A stretch of 7,134 nt of DNA, from assembly GCF_905203285.1 (NCBI RefSeq), contig NZ_CAJKVK010000099.1:1-7134 (forward strand), read 5' to 3'. Under the pieces are notes generated by a model, which worked only from the letters and a program-made list of their open reading frames with translations, was not told where the DNA came from and searched no databases. The position numbers and the translations under genes were made by a program. The stretch is from an uncultured Succinatimonas sp. GTDB lineage: Bacteria; Pseudomonadota; Gammaproteobacteria; Enterobacterales; Succinivibrionaceae. Below, in pieces: positions 1-6,342 of the stretch. Position 1 is the first letter of the stretch; every line of letters begins with the position of its first letter.

Positions 1-892
1 ATCTGCTCATTAAAGAAATAGGGTGATAAATTGTCGTTAAAGGCGGATTTAGGCAGCGGGATAGAAATAAATCGTCAAATCCTACGATGGATACGTCATC
101 GGGTACACTGATGCCGTGATTATGCAACTCCGCCATAAGACCGATAGCAATGGTATCGTTGTAGCAGGCGATAGCCGTATATTTAAGATTTCTTGATAAT
201 AAAATTTTTGCAGCTTCCGCGCCGCCCTCGAGGAAAGGCTCCACTTCGATGATATAACGATCGTCAACTTCAAGGCCGGCTTCCGTCATGGCTTCTCTAT
301 AGCCGCCTTCACGTTCGACGCGGTCAAGAATTTTGTGCGTTGATCCTATATAAACGATTTGTTTATGTCCGTTATGTATAAGTTCATTAACAGCAAGTTT
401 TTCTCCGTAACGGTTATCGACATTTACACAGCGGTTTTCAAAGCCTTCAAGGGTACGATTGACCAAAACGAGACTTGGCACTAACTCCATATAACTTTTC
501 AGTTCTTCGTCAGGCAGTGTTAAAAAGTGTCCTACAATGCCGCGGCAGTGGTGAGACAATAATTTTTCAATTGCCTTTCTTTCGCGGTTTTGATCGTGAA
601 AAACCTGACAGATTAGAAGTGAATTGCCTTTTTCGTATGCGGCATTTTCACATTCTTTGGCCATGATCCCAAAGTAAGGATCGGAAACGTCGGAAACCAC
701 AAGACCTATAACATCGGCATCCTGTTTGGCTAAGGCTTTGGCGTTGGCGTTTAGATAAAATCCGAGTTCGCGCCTTGCCAAAAGTACAGCCTCTCGTGCC
801 GATTCACTGACTTTAGGCGAGCCGTTTAAAACACGTGACACCGTGGCCACGGAAACATTAGCTCTTTTTGCGACATCTCGAATGGTAGCCAT
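1..892 (-). CDS. galR: GalR-type LacI-family galactose repressor (3' end cut by window)
   Basis: Predicted transcriptional repressor of galactose genes. The gene reads leftward from an ATG at 892, preceded by an AAGGGA ribosome site (903-898), and stays open to base 1: 297 codons of an expected ~340. The N-terminus (MATIRDVAKRANVSVATVSR) is the LacI-family helix-turn-helix and nearly matches E. coli GalR (MATIKDVARLAGVSVATVSR). The hinge (LNANAKALAKQ) and the start of the sugar-binding core (DVIGLVVSDVSDPYFG) follow at about residues 50-75. Further matches to GalR/GalS are GFENRC near 150, TAIACYND near 240 and VGFDD near 270. It diverges from galETK and faces two GalR-type operators, so local control of galETK and autoregulation are inferred. 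GalR versus GalS cannot be separated by eye. The missing C-terminus is an edge effect, not a mutation. Confidence 0.95.
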   Translation of the reverse strand, partial: MATIRDVAKRANVSVATVSRVLNGSPKVSESAREAVLLARRELGFYLNANAKALAKQDADVIGLVVSDVSDPYFGIMAKECENAAYEKGNSLLICQVFHDQNRERKAIEKLLSHHCRGIVGHFLTLPDEELKSYMELVPSLVLVNRTLEGFENRCVNVDNRYGEKLAVNELIHNGHKQIVYIGSTHKILDRVEREGGYREAMTEAGLEVDDRYIIEVEPFLEGGAEAAKILLSRNLKYTAIACYNDTIAIGLMAELHNHGISVPDDVSIVGFDDLFLSRCLNPPLTTIYHPISLMSR

Positions 893-933
893 TCTTTTCC
901 CTTAATAGTTTTAATAAATTAATTTTTATTTTA

Positions 934-962
934 ATCTTATCGTGAAAACGTTTCCACACTAA
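934..962 (-). promoter_or_regulatory. Possible galR promoter
   Basis: On the minus strand, TAAGAT (939-934) could be the -10. TTAGTG (962-957), 17 bp upstream, could be a weak -35. The GalR operator at 942-957 fills the spacer, which would give autorepression. The -10 is reasonable and the -35 is poor, so this is tentative. Confidence 0.4.
942..957. promoter_or_regulatory. GalR-type operator, distal (galR-proximal)
   Basis: GTGAAAACGTTTCCAC matches the GalR/GalS consensus GTGNAANCGNTTNCAC at every defined position. It lies 50 bp upstream of the galR start codon and 305 bp, centre to centre, from the galE operator. It probably serves galR autoregulation and may also act as an external operator for galETK. 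Confidence 0.85.
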
Positions 963-1130
963 GTTTTAATTATTGTGATATTTCAATTTATTACATTTAG
1001 TATCAAGAAAAAGACACAAATATTTAATAGAAATTAAATTACAAAGTCATGAATCGTATTGTTAATTTGTGTTAGTGGTTTTTAAATTAAAAAATAAGAT
1101 TTAAAGCACGTTTTTTGTCCTTTCACGATT

Positions 1131-1150
1131 GCAAGTTGAAGCAAATTGAA
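1131..1150 (+). repeat. 10-bp tandem direct repeat
   Basis: GCAAGTTGAA is followed directly by GCAAATTGAA, with 9 of 10 bases identical. The period is about one helical turn. It lies in the middle of the galR-galE control region, about 93 bp upstream of the galE promoter. It could be a binding site for an activator presented on one DNA face, or simple chance. No known consensus was recognised. Confidence 0.5.
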
Positions 1151-1220
1151 GCCTTTTTTAATCATTAAAAACAAGAAATGAGATCTGTGCCGTAAATTTC
1201 TAAAAAGTCCGGTTTTATAG

Positions 1221-1248
1221 TTGTATTGGGTTTATCGGGGGTTATAAT
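1221..1248 (+). promoter_or_regulatory. Promoter of galETK
   Basis: A perfect -10, TATAAT (1243-1248), has a weak -35, TTGTAT (1221-1226), 16 bp upstream. Transcription would start near 1255, leaving a leader of about 39 nt before galE. The proximal GalR operator overlaps the -10 and the inferred start, so bound repressor should block RNA polymerase. The poor -35 suggests help from an activator, but no CRP site was found. Confidence 0.7.
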
Positions 1249-1262
1249 GTAAACGTTTACAT
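1247..1262. promoter_or_regulatory. GalR-type operator, proximal (galE)
   Basis: ATGTAAACGTTTACAT is a perfect 16-bp palindrome centred between 1254 and 1255. It fits the GalR/GalS consensus except for A and T in place of G and C at the outermost bases. It shares two bases with the -10 hexamer and covers the predicted transcription start. This is the likely main repression site of galETK. Confidence 0.88.
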
Positions 1263-1293
1263 CGGCATATCTGCCGTATTTTGGAGAAAATAA

Positions 1294-2313
1294 ATGACTA
1301 CTATTCTTGTTACCGGTGGCGCAGGTTATATCGGCAGCCATACTGTTATCGAATTGGTTAAAGCAGGATATGATCCTATTATTTTCGATAACTTCAGCAA
1401 TTCAAAACCTGCAGTACTTGCTCGTATCAATAAAATTTGCGGTCGCCACGTCCCGTTTATCGCCGGTGACATCCGCGTAAGAGAACAGCTTGAAGCGGTG
1501 TTTAAAGAGAACAAAATTGACGGAGTCATTCATTTTGCCGGCTTGAAAGCCGTAGGCGAGTCCGTTAAGAAGCCGCTTGAGTACTATGACAATAACGTTA
1601 ACGGTTCACGCATTTTGTTAGGCGTAATGCGCGATTTTAATTGCCATAACTTTATTTTCTCTTCATCCGCTACGGTTTACGGCGAGCCTGACAGCGTTCC
1701 TTTGACCGAAAATTCACCGGTAAAGCGCGCAAATTGCCCTTACGGCCAGACTAAAGTCGACATTGAATATATGTCAGAAGAATTGCAAAAGGCCGTTCCT
1801 GAGTTTTCCATTACTTTACTGCGTTACTTCAATCCGGTAGGCGCTCATGAGTCAGGTCTTATCGGTGAAGATCCGCGCGGCATTCCTAACAATCTTATGC
1901 CGTACCTTACTCAGGTCGCAGTAGGTAAGCTTCCTTGCCTTAATATTTTCGGCAACGATTATCCGACCAAAGACGGTACCTGCATCCGCGATTACATTCA
2001 CGTTGTTGATTTGGCTAAAGGTCACGTTGCTGCCATTAAGCATTGCCTTAACAAGAGCGGAGTCCATATTTACAACTTGGGTACCGGTATCGGCTACAGC
2101 GTTCTTGATATGGTTAAAGCATTCTCTAAAGCTATCGGTCGTGAACTTCCTTATAAGTTTGCTCCAAGACGCGCAGGCGACGTGGTTCAGTGCTATGCAG
2201 ATCCTTCCCGCGCTAAGGAAGAGCTCGGTTGGACTGCCGAACTTACTTTAGATGATATGACTCGCGATTCTTACAATTGGCAAAAGAACAACCCTAACGG
2301 TTACGATGATTAA
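1294..2313 (+). CDS. galE: UDP-glucose 4-epimerase
   Basis: Cytosolic NAD-dependent enzyme interconverting UDP-galactose and UDP-glucose, the last step of the Leloir cycle and the source of UDP-galactose for surface glycans. At 339 residues it is one longer than E. coli GalE. It is an extended short-chain dehydrogenase: the Rossmann glycine motif TGGAGYIGSH is at residues 7-16, HFAGLKAVGES at 80-90, SSSATVYG at 123-130 with catalytic Ser125, and the YxxxK pair Tyr150/Lys154. Substrate-binding segments RYFNPVGAH, GIPNNLMPY and GNDYPTKDGT follow, all near-identical to E. coli. The ATG has a GGAG site 7 bp upstream. It is the first gene of galETK, with 11 bp to galT. GalR repression is inferred from the operator at the promoter. 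Confidence 0.98.
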   Translation: MTTILVTGGAGYIGSHTVIELVKAGYDPIIFDNFSNSKPAVLARINKICGRHVPFIAGDIRVREQLEAVFKENKIDGVIHFAGLKAVGESVKKPLEYYDNNVNGSRILLGVMRDFNCHNFIFSSSATVYGEPDSVPLTENSPVKRANCPYGQTKVDIEYMSEELQKAVPEFSITLLRYFNPVGAHESGLIGEDPRGIPNNLMPYLTQVAVGKLPCLNIFGNDYPTKDGTCIRDYIHVVDLAKGHVAAIKHCLNKSGVHIYNLGTGIGYSVLDMVKAFSKAIGRELPYKFAPRRAGDVVQCYADPSRAKEELGWTAELTLDDMTRDSYNWQKNNPNGYDD

Positions 2314-2324
2314 GAGGTATTTTT

Positions 2325-3365
2325 ATGAGCCAGTTTGATGCAACTTCACATCCGCACCGTCGTTACAACGCTTTGACCGGTGAGTGGATTTTGGTTTCTC
2401 CGCATCGTGCAAAGCGTCCGTGGAACGGCCAGGTAGAAAAAGCAGCCGATGATAAGAAGCCCTCTTATGATCCTAACTGCTATCTTTGCCCGCGCAATAC
2501 CCGCGTTTCAGGCGATGTAAACCCTGACTATGAGCGCAATTTCGTTTTTACCAATGACTTTGCCGCTTTAACTCCGGATACCCCGCTTGACGGACCTGCA
2601 GGTGATGACATTTTCAAATTGGAGCCGGCTCGCGGAACAGCTCGCGTTATCTGCTTTTCAGCTGACCACTCCAAGACTTTGCCTGTCATGGAAGTAAATG
2701 AGATCCGCTCCGTCGTTGATTTGTGGGCTTCACAGCTTACAGAGCTTTCCGAGACCTATAAGTGGGTACAGCTTTTTGAAAACAAAGGCGCCATAATGGG
2801 TTGCTCCAATCCGCATCCGCACGGACAGATTTGGGCTTGCTCCTTCCTTCCTGAGGAGATCACCAAGGAATTAAAACAGCAGAAAGCTTACTTTGAAAAA
2901 CATAAGTCAAAGCTTTTGCTTGACTACGTAAAAGCCGAGCTTGAGAAGAAAGAACGCATTGTTTGCGAGACTGAATTCTTTGTCGCTTTGGTTCCGTATT
3001 GGGCATTCTGGCCGTTTGAGACCATGATTCTGCCTAAGTTCCCGGTAGCTTCAATCAATCAGTTAAAAGATAACGAGCGTGATGATTTGGCTCTTATTAT
3101 CAAGAAACTGACTACCCGCTATGACAATCTGTTTGAGTGCTCTTTCCCGTACTCAATGGGTTGGCACAATGCTCCTGCTGACGGCGAAGAACATCCTGAG
3201 TGGCAGATGCATGCCCATTACTATCCGCCTCTTTTGCGTTCTGCTACAGTCAAGAAGTTCGTTGCAGGTTTTGAGCTTTTATCTGAAAAACAGCGCGATC
3301 TTACCGCAGAACAGGCCGCAGCCCGTTTACAGGCATTAAGCGAAGTCCATTACACTAAACGTTAA
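2325..3365 (+). CDS. galT: Galactose-1-phosphate uridylyltransferase
   Basis: Transfers UMP from UDP-glucose to galactose-1-phosphate, giving glucose-1-phosphate and UDP-galactose, in the cytosol. At 346 residues it is close to the 348 of E. coli GalT and keeps the same numbering for key residues. Zinc ligands Cys52, Cys55, His115 and His164 are present. So is the active-site HPH motif, with nucleophile His166 followed by Gln168. Glu182 and the late WQMHAHYYPPLLRS segment supply the second metal site. This is the class I GalT of the HIT superfamily. The start is supported by an AAGAGG site ending 7 bp upstream. It lies 11 bp after galE and 16 bp before galK, so the three are co-transcribed. 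No defect was seen. Confidence 0.98.
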   Translation: MSQFDATSHPHRRYNALTGEWILVSPHRAKRPWNGQVEKAADDKKPSYDPNCYLCPRNTRVSGDVNPDYERNFVFTNDFAALTPDTPLDGPAGDDIFKLEPARGTARVICFSADHSKTLPVMEVNEIRSVVDLWASQLTELSETYKWVQLFENKGAIMGCSNPHPHGQIWACSFLPEEITKELKQQKAYFEKHKSKLLLDYVKAELEKKERIVCETEFFVALVPYWAFWPFETMILPKFPVASINQLKDNERDDLALIIKKLTTRYDNLFECSFPYSMGWHNAPADGEEHPEWQMHAHYYPPLLRSATVKKFVAGFELLSEKQRDLTAEQAAARLQALSEVHYTKR

Positions 3366-3381
3366 TTGATAAAGGTTAATT

Positions 3382-4536
3382 ATGAACGACGTAAAAACTA
3401 AAGCAATCGAGGCTTTTAAAGCTCATTTCAACGCTGAGCCTACTATGCTTTCATATGCTCCGGGCCGCGTTAATATCATCGGTGAGCACACTGATTATAA
3501 TGACGGTTTTGTTATGCCGTGCGCAATTAAGTTCGGTACTGCAATTGCCGCCCGTAAAAACGGCACTGACAAGATGCGCGTTTTTGCAGCTGACGTAAAC
3601 GGTGACACTGATGAGTTCACCGTTACCGTAGATATGGATAAGCATCCTGATAAGCTTTGGAGTAATTATCTGCGCGGCGTTACCATGCTGATTGCCAAGA
3701 AAGGTTATAAGTTTGAAGGTCTTGATTTGGCAATTTGCGGAAATGTCCCGTTAGGTGCAGGCTTATCTTCTTCTGCTTCTTTGGAAGTATCTTTTGGCAA
3801 CCTTATTTCCTGTGCTTTCGGTCTTAATATCGACTTACAGGACATTGCTTTAATCGGTCAGGCTGCTGAAGCTTTCATCGGCTGCAAGTGCGGTATTATG
3901 GATCAGACCATTTCCGCATGCGGCAAGAAAGACTGCGCATTGCTTATTGACTGCCGCTCTCTTGAAAAGACTCAGGTTCATATTCCTGAGGAATTGGAAA
4001 TTCTTATTGTAAATTCCAATGTAAAACATCAGCTTGTCGGCGGTGAATACAACGAGCGCCGCGAACAGTGTGAAAACGCCGCTAAAGTTTTAGGCGTTAA
4101 GGCACTGCGTGATGCCACTATGGATATGTTAAACGCCAAGAAAGCCGAGCTTGATGATGTAACTTATCGCAGAGCCCGTCATGTCATCACCGAAGACGAT
4201 CGTACTTTGGCAGCTGTCGATGCCTTTACTAAGGGCGACTTGAAGCGTCTTGCCGAGCTTATGTACGCATCACATTGTTCAATGCGTGATGATTTTGAAA
4301 TTACCATTCCGGAGATTGACGGCTTGGTTGAAATCATTCGCGAGGCCATAGGCGAAAATGCTGCCGTTCGTATGACCGGCGGCGGATTCGGCGGCAGCGT
4401 TGTTGCAGTATTAAAACCTGAAAAGGTTGAAGCTGTTAAAGCTGCAATCGATGCCAAGTATGAAGCTATTTCAGGACGTAAAGCCACCATCATTGAGACC
4501 CATGCTTTTGACGGTGCTACTTTCATCGCTCTGTAA
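3382..4536 (+). CDS. galK: Galactokinase
   Basis: Phosphorylates alpha-D-galactose with ATP at C1, the entry step of the Leloir pathway, in the cytosol. It has 384 residues (E. coli 382) and belongs to the GHMP kinase family. The galactokinase signature GRVNIIGEHTDYNDG is at about 28-42, with Arg29 and sugar-contacting residues GEHTDYND. The ATP-binding loop PLGAGLSSSAS is at 123-133. CGIMDQ carries Asp174, the expected catalytic base, and the third GHMP motif MTGGGFGGS lies near 332-340. The start follows an AAAGG site by 6 bp. It is the last gene of the operon, followed by a strong terminator. No galM (mutarotase) follows, unlike E. coli, so anomer conversion must rely on another locus or occur spontaneously. 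Confidence 0.98.
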   Translation: MNDVKTKAIEAFKAHFNAEPTMLSYAPGRVNIIGEHTDYNDGFVMPCAIKFGTAIAARKNGTDKMRVFAADVNGDTDEFTVTVDMDKHPDKLWSNYLRGVTMLIAKKGYKFEGLDLAICGNVPLGAGLSSSASLEVSFGNLISCAFGLNIDLQDIALIGQAAEAFIGCKCGIMDQTISACGKKDCALLIDCRSLEKTQVHIPEELEILIVNSNVKHQLVGGEYNERREQCENAAKVLGVKALRDATMDMLNAKKAELDDVTYRRARHVITEDDRTLAAVDAFTKGDLKRLAELMYASHCSMRDDFEITIPEIDGLVEIIREAIGENAAVRMTGGGFGGSVVAVLKPEKVEAVKAAIDAKYEAISGRKATIIETHAFDGATFIAL

Positions 4537-4554
4537 TTTTAGCTATTAGTTAAA

Positions 4555-4600
4555 AGAAGCTTCCTTATGCTAAGACGTAAGGAGGCTTTTTTATTTTTTT
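4555..4600 (+). terminator. Rho-independent terminator of galETK
   Basis: AAGCTTCCTTA (4557-4567) pairs with TAAGGAGGCTT (4578-4588) across a 10-nt loop, with one T-G wobble. Six T's, an A and seven more T's follow immediately. It begins 18 bp after the galK stop. It should separate galETK from the downstream ATPase-ruvX unit. Confidence 0.92.
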
Positions 4601-4660
4601 AATACCAGTAATCAATGAGGTTGAAAATCATTTCTTTTAAAAAGTGATAATGTCAAAAAA

Positions 4661-4689
4661 TTAACTGTTTAAGCGCTTTTTGCTACAAT
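4661..4689 (+). promoter_or_regulatory. Promoter of the DnaC-like gene and ruvX
   Basis: TTAACT (4661-4666, 4 of 6 to TTGACA) lies 17 bp before TACAAT (4684-4689, 5 of 6 to TATAAT). A TG at 4681-4682 gives an extended -10. The spacer contains the small palindrome AAGCGCTT (4671-4678). Transcription would start near 4696, giving a leader of about 17 nt. The downstream pair therefore has its own promoter, independent of galactose control. Confidence 0.7.
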
Positions 4690-4712
4690 TTACTTAACTT
4701 AGGAGTAGTTTG

Positions 4713-5507
4713 ATGGCAGAAAAACGCGAGACAAACAGTATTGATGCCGTACAGGCACTAATTGATACTATTGAAGATATTTCAAAGATCAAAGTAAAGC
4801 TTGAAAAAGATCCGGATTTTGATTTTAAGGCAATGAAGCAAAAGGAAGCCGCTCTTGCCGCTTATGAGATAGAGCAAAGCAGAAAAGCCGATCTTAAAAG
4901 CCTTATAAATAAGATCCATAAATCCGGTCGTATTGACGCTAGATATACTTTTGACACGATAATAAAAGATCAGCTTAATTCAAAAGCTGTGGGAACTGCT
5001 CAGGGTTTCTGTTACGCAATAGATGACGCCACCATGCCGATGCTTCTTATCATTCAGGGAGCGGAGGGGTCCGGTAAATCGGTGCTTGCCACAGCGATAG
5101 CAAACGAACGCTTAAAATCTTCTCCTGAAAGTGTAGAGCTCATTTATTTTGATGAGCTAAAAAAAAGCCGTTTGTTTAATCAAAGCGAAGATCGTGAAGA
5201 ACGCATAGAAAGAAATGATCGCTGGGAGCGTTTTTGTACGGTTAAGCTTTTGATTTTGGACGGACTGTGTCAAAACCATGAAGGCTTGCAGCTTTTTGAC
5301 CAAAAAATCGTAGCGGAACTTTTGCGTACCCGCCATGATAACGGTTTGTCTATGGTTATAACTACCGTAGTTCCGTTCGAGAGTCTGCATAACAGCATAG
5401 GAACCCATTGTTTTGAATCAATGAAAGATTATTCTGTTATAGCCGAGTCTTTATTAGGCGGAAGCCGCCGCAATCCGATTCGTTTTAACGGTAGGGCTTT
5501 AGCGTGA
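4713..5507 (+). CDS. DnaC/IstB-family AAA+ ATPase (helicase-loader-like), degenerate active site
   Basis: A 264-residue cytosolic protein resembling DnaC helicase loaders (E. coli DnaC is 245). Residues 1-65 are charged and helical, in the place of the helicase-binding domain. The segment NKIHKSGRIDARYTFDTI at about 66-83 matches the DnaC linker (NRSGI...SFENY). The Walker A motif GAEGSGKS is complete at 116-123, with Lys122. Walker B is LLILDG (179-184), with Gly184 where the catalytic Glu is expected. The sensor-1 position reads ITT-VV (Thr for Asn), and the usual GERVxDR box reads IGTHCFES with no arginine. Nucleotide binding without normal hydrolysis is inferred. I chose the ATG at 4713 because AGGAG (4701-4705) sits 7 bp upstream; an in-frame TTG at 4710 is too close. 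Its end overlaps ruvX by 4 bp. It could be the host's DnaC or a repurposed paralogue. IS21 IstB is unlikely. Confidence 0.8.
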   Translation: MAEKRETNSIDAVQALIDTIEDISKIKVKLEKDPDFDFKAMKQKEAALAAYEIEQSRKADLKSLINKIHKSGRIDARYTFDTIIKDQLNSKAVGTAQGFCYAIDDATMPMLLIIQGAEGSGKSVLATAIANERLKSSPESVELIYFDELKKSRLFNQSEDREERIERNDRWERFCTVKLLILDGLCQNHEGLQLFDQKIVAELLRTRHDNGLSMVITTVVPFESLHNSIGTHCFESMKDYSVIAESLLGGSRRNPIRFNGRALA

Positions 5508-5926
5508 GTGTTCTTGCTTTTGATTTTGGAATTAACAGTATTGGCGTTGCGGTAGGCAATGAATTTACAATGTCCGCAACTCCTCTTGAAGCCGTAAAAG
5601 CGCGAGACGGAATTCCCAATGCCGATCAGATAAACGCTTTATTTAAAGAATGGCAGCCGTCCTACATTGTAGTAGGCTATCCGATCAACATGGACGGAAC
5701 CAATGAAGAGCTCACCTTTAAAGCAAAGAAATTCGGAAATAGGCTTGCAAATAATTTTAAATTAAAAGTTTATTTTAAAGATGAGCGCTTAACCACGGCA
5801 GATGCCAAAGAACGCATTTTCTCGCAGTACGGCTATAAAGGCCTTGCAAGTAAAGGCAAGATAGACTGCGTGTCTGCAGCATTAATTTTAGAGGCCTTTT
5901 TTGAAGAAAAGGCCGTGAACGGTTAA
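5504..5926 (+). CDS. ruvX: RuvX/YqgF, putative Holliday-junction resolvase family nuclease
   Basis: An RNase H-fold protein of 140 residues (E. coli YqgF/RuvX 138). The family is linked to Holliday-junction resolution and to pre-16S rRNA 5'-end processing. LAFDFGINSIGVAVG at 4-18 holds acidic residue Asp7. VVGYPINMDGT is at 56-66, DERLTT at 93-98 with Glu94, and KGKIDCVSA near 117-125 with Asp121. These three acids are the probable metal-binding site and all are intact. The start is a GTG inside the stop of the upstream ATPase gene (GTGA, bases 5504-5507), which implies translational coupling. In E. coli the partner is yqgE, not a loader-like ATPase, so this pairing is different. Its TAA overlaps the stop codon of the convergent gene. 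Confidence 0.95.
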   Translation: MSVLAFDFGINSIGVAVGNEFTMSATPLEAVKARDGIPNADQINALFKEWQPSYIVVGYPINMDGTNEELTFKAKKFGNRLANNFKLKVYFKDERLTTADAKERIFSQYGYKGLASKGKIDCVSAALILEAFFEEKAVNG

Positions 5927-6288
5927 AGCTTTTTTAAAGCTGCGGTAAGTTTACCGATCTCATGGCGAAGCAGCTCAATTTCAGCGCGTAAAGCGCAAAT
6001 CTCATTTTTTAACTCATCAGTTTCGTTTGTTGATGATTCTGATTTATCATCATTTACTTTTGATGCAGGATTGCCGGTATTGTTTAAAATATAACTAACA
6101 GCTTGTTTTACAGCGTCTTTATCTAAGGTTTTCCACAGCTTAACGGCTTCTATGATAAGAGGAAGCGATACCGGTTTGTTTAAATGTGATTTTAAAGTGG
6201 CAACACCGGGAGTTATTCCTTTTGCTGTAAGCCTGGCGGCAATTTCCAGTAATTCATTAATAGTATTTTGAGTGGAATTTTGTGTCAT
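5923..6288 (-). CDS. Uncharacterised small protein with C-terminal leucine zipper
   Basis: Family not recognised. The 121-residue protein has a helical N-terminal half (about 8-55) with the segment KGITPGVATLKSHLNKPVSL. This resembles the layout of KfrA-like DNA-binding domains (helix, turn, helix, short wing) but is only suggestive. Residues about 70-92 are polar, rich in Ser, Asn, Asp and Lys, and probably disordered. Residues 93-121 form a strict coiled coil: Leu at 93, 100, 107, 114 and 121, with Ile, Ile, Ile and Leu at 97, 104, 111 and 118. No signal peptide or membrane segment is visible. The ATG at 6288 follows an AAGGA site by 8 bp. It is convergent with ruvX, sharing TTAA at the stops, and divergent from yqcC with 54 bp between starts. 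A dimeric DNA-binding or scaffold protein is an inference. Confidence 0.75.
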   Translation of the reverse strand: MTQNSTQNTINELLEIAARLTAKGITPGVATLKSHLNKPVSLPLIIEAVKLWKTLDKDAVKQAVSYILNNTGNPASKVNDDKSESSTNETDELKNEICALRAEIELLRHEIGKLTAALKKL

Positions 6289-6342
6289 TCTCGATCCTTT
6301 TTAGTATGATCGTCTCAATTTCAATTTGAACAAAGAAAAGAT

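Larger units (their letters stand above)
893..1293. other. Divergent galR-galE control region
   Basis: This is 401 bp of AT-rich non-coding DNA between the divergent galR and galE starts. It holds two GalR-type operators (942-957 and 1247-1262), a galE promoter overlapping the second, a possible galR promoter around the first, and a 10-bp tandem repeat at 1131-1150. No convincing ORF, RNA gene or full CRP site was seen in the middle (about 963-1215). The region is longer than needed for two simple promoters, which would fit DNA looping between the operators. Confidence 0.8.

Noticed and set aside
475..666. 63-codon plus-strand ORF at 475-666 and a 63-codon minus-strand ORF at 82-273
   Set aside because: Both overlap the intact galR frame, which shows strong family similarity throughout.
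974..978. Possible CRP site (TGTGA) in the gal control region
   Set aside because: Only one half-site is present; the expected TCACA at the correct spacing is missing.
1852..2251. ORFs of 71 (minus) and 82 (plus) codons inside galE
   Set aside because: Both are out-of-frame shadows of galE, whose motifs are continuous across the region.
4179..4526. 115-codon minus-strand ORF inside galK
   Set aside because: It lies entirely opposite a well-conserved galK frame, matches no family I recognise, and has the composition expected of an antisense shadow.
4710..4712. TTG as the start of the DnaC-like gene
   Set aside because: The ATG immediately after it has ideal 7-bp spacing from AGGAG, whereas the TTG would leave only 4 bp.
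4713..5507. IstB helper of an IS21-type insertion sequence
   Set aside because: There is no istA transposase, no terminal inverted repeats and no target duplication. The gene sits in an operon-like overlap with ruvX.
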